Source: Alphaproteobacteria bacterium
Lineage (GTDB): Bacteria; Pseudomonadota; Alphaproteobacteria; Caulobacterales; Caulobacteraceae
Direction of reading: 5' to 3'
Length of the DNA: 54,624 nt
NCBI GenBank assembly: GCA_018820205.1
Contig: JAHJOK010000073.1
Span: 1-54,624, forward strand
Positions 51,399 to 54,624 of the stretch are shown in pieces; the stretch's first letter is position 1, and every line of letters begins with the position of its first letter. The notes beneath the pieces are model-generated. The model was given only the letters and a program-made list of their open reading frames with translations. It searched no databases and was not told the origin of the DNA. The translations under genes and the position numbers were made by a program.

Positions 51399-53756
51399 AT
51401 GCGCAACGTCTTGTTTTATACGGCCCTGTCCTTGTCGCTGGCGATCGGTCCGGTGCTGACCGGACCGGCCCAGGCCCAGCAGAGCGTACGCTCGGGTGAT
51501 GAAATGTTCGGCGAGCTTCGCCGCGGCGACGACCAGCTCGATTCCGGCGAATATCTGGATGTCTATGAGTTTCAGGGTCGGGCGGGCCAGCCCCTCTCGG
51601 TCTTCATGACCTCGGCCGATTTCGACACCTATCTGATGATCAGGGGGCCGGGAGACTTCTCGGAGGACAACGACGATTCCGGCGATGACGGCACCAACGC
51701 GGCGCTCAACGTCCGCCTTCCGGCCGACGGCCTCTACACCATCACCGCCACCAGCTTCGCCGCCGGCGAAGGGGGTCGCTACGGGCTTCGGATCGGGTCG
51801 GGCGGGGGCGGGCGGGACCAGACCAACTCCAGCGGCGGCCAGCTTCGTCCTGACGCGACCGCCAGCGGCGTTCTGGGCCCCGGAGATCGCGCGCTGGACA
51901 GCGGCGAATACGCCGACGACTGGACCTTTCCGATTCAACGCGGCCAGACCTACAGCGTCAGCCTCGATGCCGGGGAGTTCGACCCCTATCTGATGGTGCG
52001 CGGCCCCGGCGGACTCAGCGAGGACAATGACGACGATCCGGGGCAGCGCGGAAGCCGGAACAGCCGGGTCAACTTCACCGCTTCGGCGGACGGCACGGCC
52101 ACCGTGTCGGCGACCAGTTTCTCATCCGGCGAACAGGGTCGATACCAGTTGACGATGGCCGAGGGGGGCCGCCCGCCGGCATCGGGTCGTGGCGGCGTCA
52201 GTCCCGTCTACACGCCGACGGATCGGCCGGTGGACGGGGCGATCACAGTGGGCCGGCCCGTATTCGGCGACCTGAGCGGAGAAGACCGACAGCTGGACAG
52301 CGGCGAGTTCATCGACACCTACACCCTGCGCGGACGTCGGGGGCAGCAACTGGATCTGAGCCTCTCGTCCAGTGCGTTCGACCCCTATCTTGCGATCGCG
52401 GGGCCGGGCGGGCTGTCGGAGTTCAACGACGACGATCCGGACGGGGGCGGGGCGTTCGACAGCCGCCTGTTCGTCACCCTGCCGGCGGACGGCGATTATC
52501 GCATCACCGCGACCAGCTATGCGGCGGGCGAGGCCGGCGACTATCGGCTCTCGGTGGCAGCCGCCGACGGGCGCGCCGCGCCGGGCCGGCCGCGTCAGGA
52601 GTCCTATGTCGAGGACCGCAGCGGGCGCTCGGATGTCCGGGGCGGCTCGATTCGGTTGGGCGATACGGTCGGCGGGACGTTGCAGTCGGGCGACGAGACG
52701 CTGGATACCGGCGAGTTCGTCGACACCTTCACCTTCGACGGCCGCAGCGGTCAGCGGATCGCGGCGGAACTGACCTCGGCGGCGTTCGACGCCTACATGA
52801 TCCTGCGCACGCCCTCGGGCGAGCAACTGGACAACGACGACGGTGAAAACGGCACCGACAGCCGGCTCGACACCGTCCTGACCGAGGACGGCGAATACCA
52901 GGTGATGGTCACGTCCTATTCGGCGGGCGAGAGCGGCTCCTATCGGTTCAGCGTCGCGCCCAGCCTGGGCACGCCACGCCAGGCGGCGGTCCAGGGCGGG
53001 GCACGCGTCTTCGCCATAATGGTCGGCATTTCCGACTATGGCGGCGCCGCAAACGATCTTCCGTATACAGATGAAGACGCCGAGAAGCTGGCCGAAACGC
53101 TTCAGCGGGAAGGCGTTCTGAACGCCTCCAGCATCGTCCTGACCAATGCCGAGGCGACCGTTGGCGGGGTTCGTCGCGCCTTCCAGTCGGTCGCCAGCCA
53201 GGCCGGGCCGGACGACATGTTCCTGTTCTTCTTCTCGGGCCATGGCAGCCAGAACGACGGCGCGGTCAGCCCCCAGGAGCCTGACGGCCGCACCGAGACG
53301 ATCGTCCTGCGCGACGGAGAGATCACCGACGACGAGATGAGCGCCCTGTTCCAGGGACTAAACACCCGCCTGTCCCTTTTGGTGCTGGACAGCTGCTTCT
53401 CCGGCGGGTTCGCGCGCAATGTGGTGAACCGCCCGGGCGTCATGGGTCTGTTCAGCTCGGAAGAGGACCTGACCAGCGCCGTGGCCGACAAGTTCGAGGC
53501 CGGCGGCTACCTGTCGCATTTCCTGCGCACCGGACTGGCCGGCGCGGGCGATGGCGACGGCGACGGCGCGGTGACGGCGGGTGAACTGGCCACCTATCTG
53601 CGGCGTCAGTTCGTGGCCGAGGTCCAGGGCGTTGAATCCTCGACCATGGAGGGCCAGCGCAACTATCAGAACCTGGTCATCGACCGCGGTGGCGTTCAGG
53701 TGGATGATATCGTCGTGCGCCTGGCGTCCAGCGGATCCTCCTACGGGGCCCACTGA
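51399..53756 (+). CDS. Secreted caspase-like peptidase (C14) with four beta-domain repeats
   Basis: 785 residues. Signal peptide (1-27, ending PAQAQQ). Four similar domains of about 100 residues (about 33-133, 153-253, 285-385, 420-520), each with LDSGEYxD early, FDPYLMxxGPGGxSExNDDD midway and YTITATSFAAGExGxY near the end: the pattern of bacterial pre-peptidase C-terminal (PPC) domains. Residues 535-785 are a caspase-like domain with the catalytic dyad H615 (FSGHGS) and C666 (LDSCFSGG), and a perfect EF-hand loop at 718-729 (DGDGDGAVTAGE). Probably periplasmic or secreted and Ca2+-responsive by analogy with metacaspases. RBS GGGGGAAG before 51399. A small lipoprotein gene follows 29 bases later. 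Confidence 0.9.
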   Translation: MRNVLFYTALSLSLAIGPVLTGPAQAQQSVRSGDEMFGELRRGDDQLDSGEYLDVYEFQGRAGQPLSVFMTSADFDTYLMIRGPGDFSEDNDDSGDDGTNAALNVRLPADGLYTITATSFAAGEGGRYGLRIGSGGGGRDQTNSSGGQLRPDATASGVLGPGDRALDSGEYADDWTFPIQRGQTYSVSLDAGEFDPYLMVRGPGGLSEDNDDDPGQRGSRNSRVNFTASADGTATVSATSFSSGEQGRYQLTMAEGGRPPASGRGGVSPVYTPTDRPVDGAITVGRPVFGDLSGEDRQLDSGEFIDTYTLRGRRGQQLDLSLSSSAFDPYLAIAGPGGLSEFNDDDPDGGGAFDSRLFVTLPADGDYRITATSYAAGEAGDYRLSVAAADGRAAPGRPRQESYVEDRSGRSDVRGGSIRLGDTVGGTLQSGDETLDTGEFVDTFTFDGRSGQRIAAELTSAAFDAYMILRTPSGEQLDNDDGENGTDSRLDTVLTEDGEYQVMVTSYSAGESGSYRFSVAPSLGTPRQAAVQGGARVFAIMVGISDYGGAANDLPYTDEDAEKLAETLQREGVLNASSIVLTNAEATVGGVRRAFQSVASQAGPDDMFLFFFSGHGSQNDGAVSPQEPDGRTETIVLRDGEITDDEMSALFQGLNTRLSLLVLDSCFSGGFARNVVNRPGVMGLFSSEEDLTSAVADKFEAGGYLSHFLRTGLAGAGDGDGDGAVTAGELATYLRRQFVAEVQGVESSTMEGQRNYQNLVIDRGGVQVDDIVVRLASSGSSYGAH

Positions 53757-53785
53757 GACCGACGGCTGATTTACGGAGCAGGCCT

Positions 53786-54172
53786 ATGACTTTCCAACCC
53801 GTTCGTTCCTTCGCGCTCGTCGTCGCATCGATCGCACTGGCGTCTTGCCAGGGCTCCGACGAGACTTCGCCGGCGCCTGAGGTCACGCCGGTGGCCGAGG
53901 TGGTCAGCGGGGCGACGGGCGCGGACCAGGCCGTCGCCTGCATGGCCTATCTGGCGCTGAAACAGACCGCGCTGGAAGCTCAGAGCCCGGCCGGCGACGT
54001 GACCGCCGTTCGGGCGGCCCTCGGGGGATGGGAAGATCAAGCGTTGCTGACGATGACCTCGACCGAGGTCGCGCAATATTACGCCAGCTCCGTCGCGGTC
54101 GAAGACGACGCCTCGCCCGCCAAGATGGAGGCGACATCCGCCTGGTGCCTGGCCAACGCGCCGGCGGCCTGA
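53786..54172 (+). CDS. Small lipoprotein of unknown function
   Basis: 128 residues with a lipoprotein signal (LVVASIALASC, Cys21) and a short mature domain with two further cysteines (AVACMAY and SAWCLAN) that may pair. No family recognised. It follows the caspase-like gene closely and may be its partner. It is the last native gene before the tRNA-Val fragment. Confidence 0.75.
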   Translation: MTFQPVRSFALVVASIALASCQGSDETSPAPEVTPVAEVVSGATGADQAVACMAYLALKQTALEAQSPAGDVTAVRAALGGWEDQALLTMTSTEVAQYYASSVAVEDDASPAKMEATSAWCLANAPAA

Positions 54173-54183
54173 TCTGGGAGAAA

Positions 54184-54229
54184 TGGTGGATGCTACAGGG
54201 ATTGAACCTGTGACCCCCTCGGTGTGAAG
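54184..54229 (-). pseudogene. 3' fragment of tRNA-Val(CAC): attachment-site remnant
   Basis: Read on the minus strand: anticodon loop TTCACAC (CAC), stem CGAGG, variable loop, T-arm ACAGG/CCTGT, acceptor half AGCATCC and CCA. The 5' half is missing: bases beyond 54229 do not complete the anticodon stem. This is what remains at the distal side when a tyrosine integrase inserts an element at a tRNA 3' end; the intact gene should lie past the far end of the element, to the right. Confidence 0.8.
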
Positions 54230-54418
54230 CGCCTCAAAGGCAATTTCAGGACATTTCATGGCTGTGCATAACTCGATAAGTCTCGGAAAAACGGAGATTT
54301 AATTTTTCAGCGTTTTTCTTGCTTTTTCGCGAAATTCTGCATCGTCTGCCCCACTGGCGCCCCAGAAAATGCTAGTCTGGGTGGCGTTTGATTTGCAGCG
54401 CAGGCGCGAGGAGAGCGC
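54230..54418. other. Lower-GC spacer between att remnant and integrase
   Basis: 189 bases that become clearly A/T-richer than the rest of the window (for example a run of T-rich text near 54300-54330), no gene. It presumably holds the integrase promoter and arm-type or core binding sites. No direct repeats could be identified with certainty. Confidence 0.6.
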
Positions 54419-54624
54419 GTGGTGGCCCGCCTTCAACTTAGCACGGACCGCCAGATCGCGGCCCTGAAACCCGCTGACCAGGCCTATGAGATGTCCGTCG
54501 GCGACAGTCGCGGGCTCGGCGTTCGTGTCTTTCCAACCGGGCTGAAGCAGTTCGAATTCCGCTATGTCGCTACGAACGGCACGCGGCGGCGTCTTTGCCT
54601 CGGGGCCTATCCGGATCTGTCGCT
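54419..54624 (+). CDS. Tyrosine-type integrase, N-terminal part
   Basis: Runs off the right edge. The 68 visible residues are an Arm DNA-binding domain (DUF4102-like): LSTDRQIAALKPADQAYEMS, then GLGVRVFPTGLKQFEFRYV and RRRLCLGAYPDLS. Start is GTG at 54419 or 54422, with GGAG upstream. The catalytic domain lies outside. Together with the tRNA-Val remnant it marks an integrative element. Confidence 0.9.
   Translation, partial: MVARLQLSTDRQIAALKPADQAYEMSVGDSRGLGVRVFPTGLKQFEFRYVATNGTRRRLCLGAYPDLS

Overview
The window is a GC-rich (roughly two-thirds G+C), densely coding stretch of alphaproteobacterial chromosome. Gene order (trigger factor, clpP, the HAD phosphatase cicA, clpX; then serS-surE-pcm-LytM factor-yajC-secD-secF) and protein style (TonB-dependent receptors with a carboxypeptidase-like N-domain, HWE kinase, LacI/TGTAA-N4-TTACA operators) point to the Caulobacteraceae, most likely Brevundimonas. 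That placement is inference from synteny and family style; no database was searched. No gap without a gene exceeds about 220 bases.

Layout. 1-6.6 kb: a partial ORF, tRNA-Ser(GCT), a JmjC/cupin-like oxygenase, an SCP2 protein, an acyl-CoA dehydrogenase, a one-piece EgtB-EgtD ergothioneine enzyme, and small stress-type proteins (KGG motif, proline-rich, ElaB/YqjD-like). 6.5-13.9 kb: an MBL hydrolase and the protein quality-control block tig, clpP, cicA, clpX with three uncharacterised genes between. 13.9-19.1 kb: ClC antiporter, feoAB, prepilin peptidase, TetR regulator, tRNA-Thr(TGT). 19.1-29.6 kb: HIT protein, serS (with an unusual internal insertion), surE (with a palindrome-derived insertion), pcm, an NlpD-like degenerate LytM lipoprotein, yajC-secD-secF, an NDUFAF6-like protein and a CrtI/PYROXD2-like flavoprotein. 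29.2-31.1 kb: an HWE histidine kinase and a single-domain response regulator.

31.2-46.1 kb plus 47.8-48.9 kb form a sugar-acquisition locus. A type-B carboxylesterase and a GH1 beta-glucosidase sit next to a divergent LacI regulator, followed by a TonB-dependent receptor, a GH144-type (PF10091) lipoprotein glucanase, a sugar ABC transporter (binding protein and two permeases, no ATPase) and a 1,070-residue secreted multidomain six-hairpin glycosidase. The missing ATPase is probably the UgpC/MsmK-type gene at 47753-48847, because the same LacI-type palindrome (TGTAA-N4-TTACA) lies in front of both the GH1/lacI pair and this ATPase gene. Family knowledge of GH144 makes a beta-1,2-glucan or related beta-glucan the best substrate guess.

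49-54.2 kb: a DEAD-box helicase with a long basic repetitive tail, a secreted caspase-like protein with four beta-domain repeats and a perfect EF-hand loop, and a small lipoprotein. The last 440 bases hold the 3' part of a tRNA-Val(CAC) gene, a lower-GC spacer and the start of a tyrosine integrase with an Arm domain: the left edge of an integrative element that continues beyond the window. Several palindromic repeats (19546, 21103, 22722, 48913) lie between genes.
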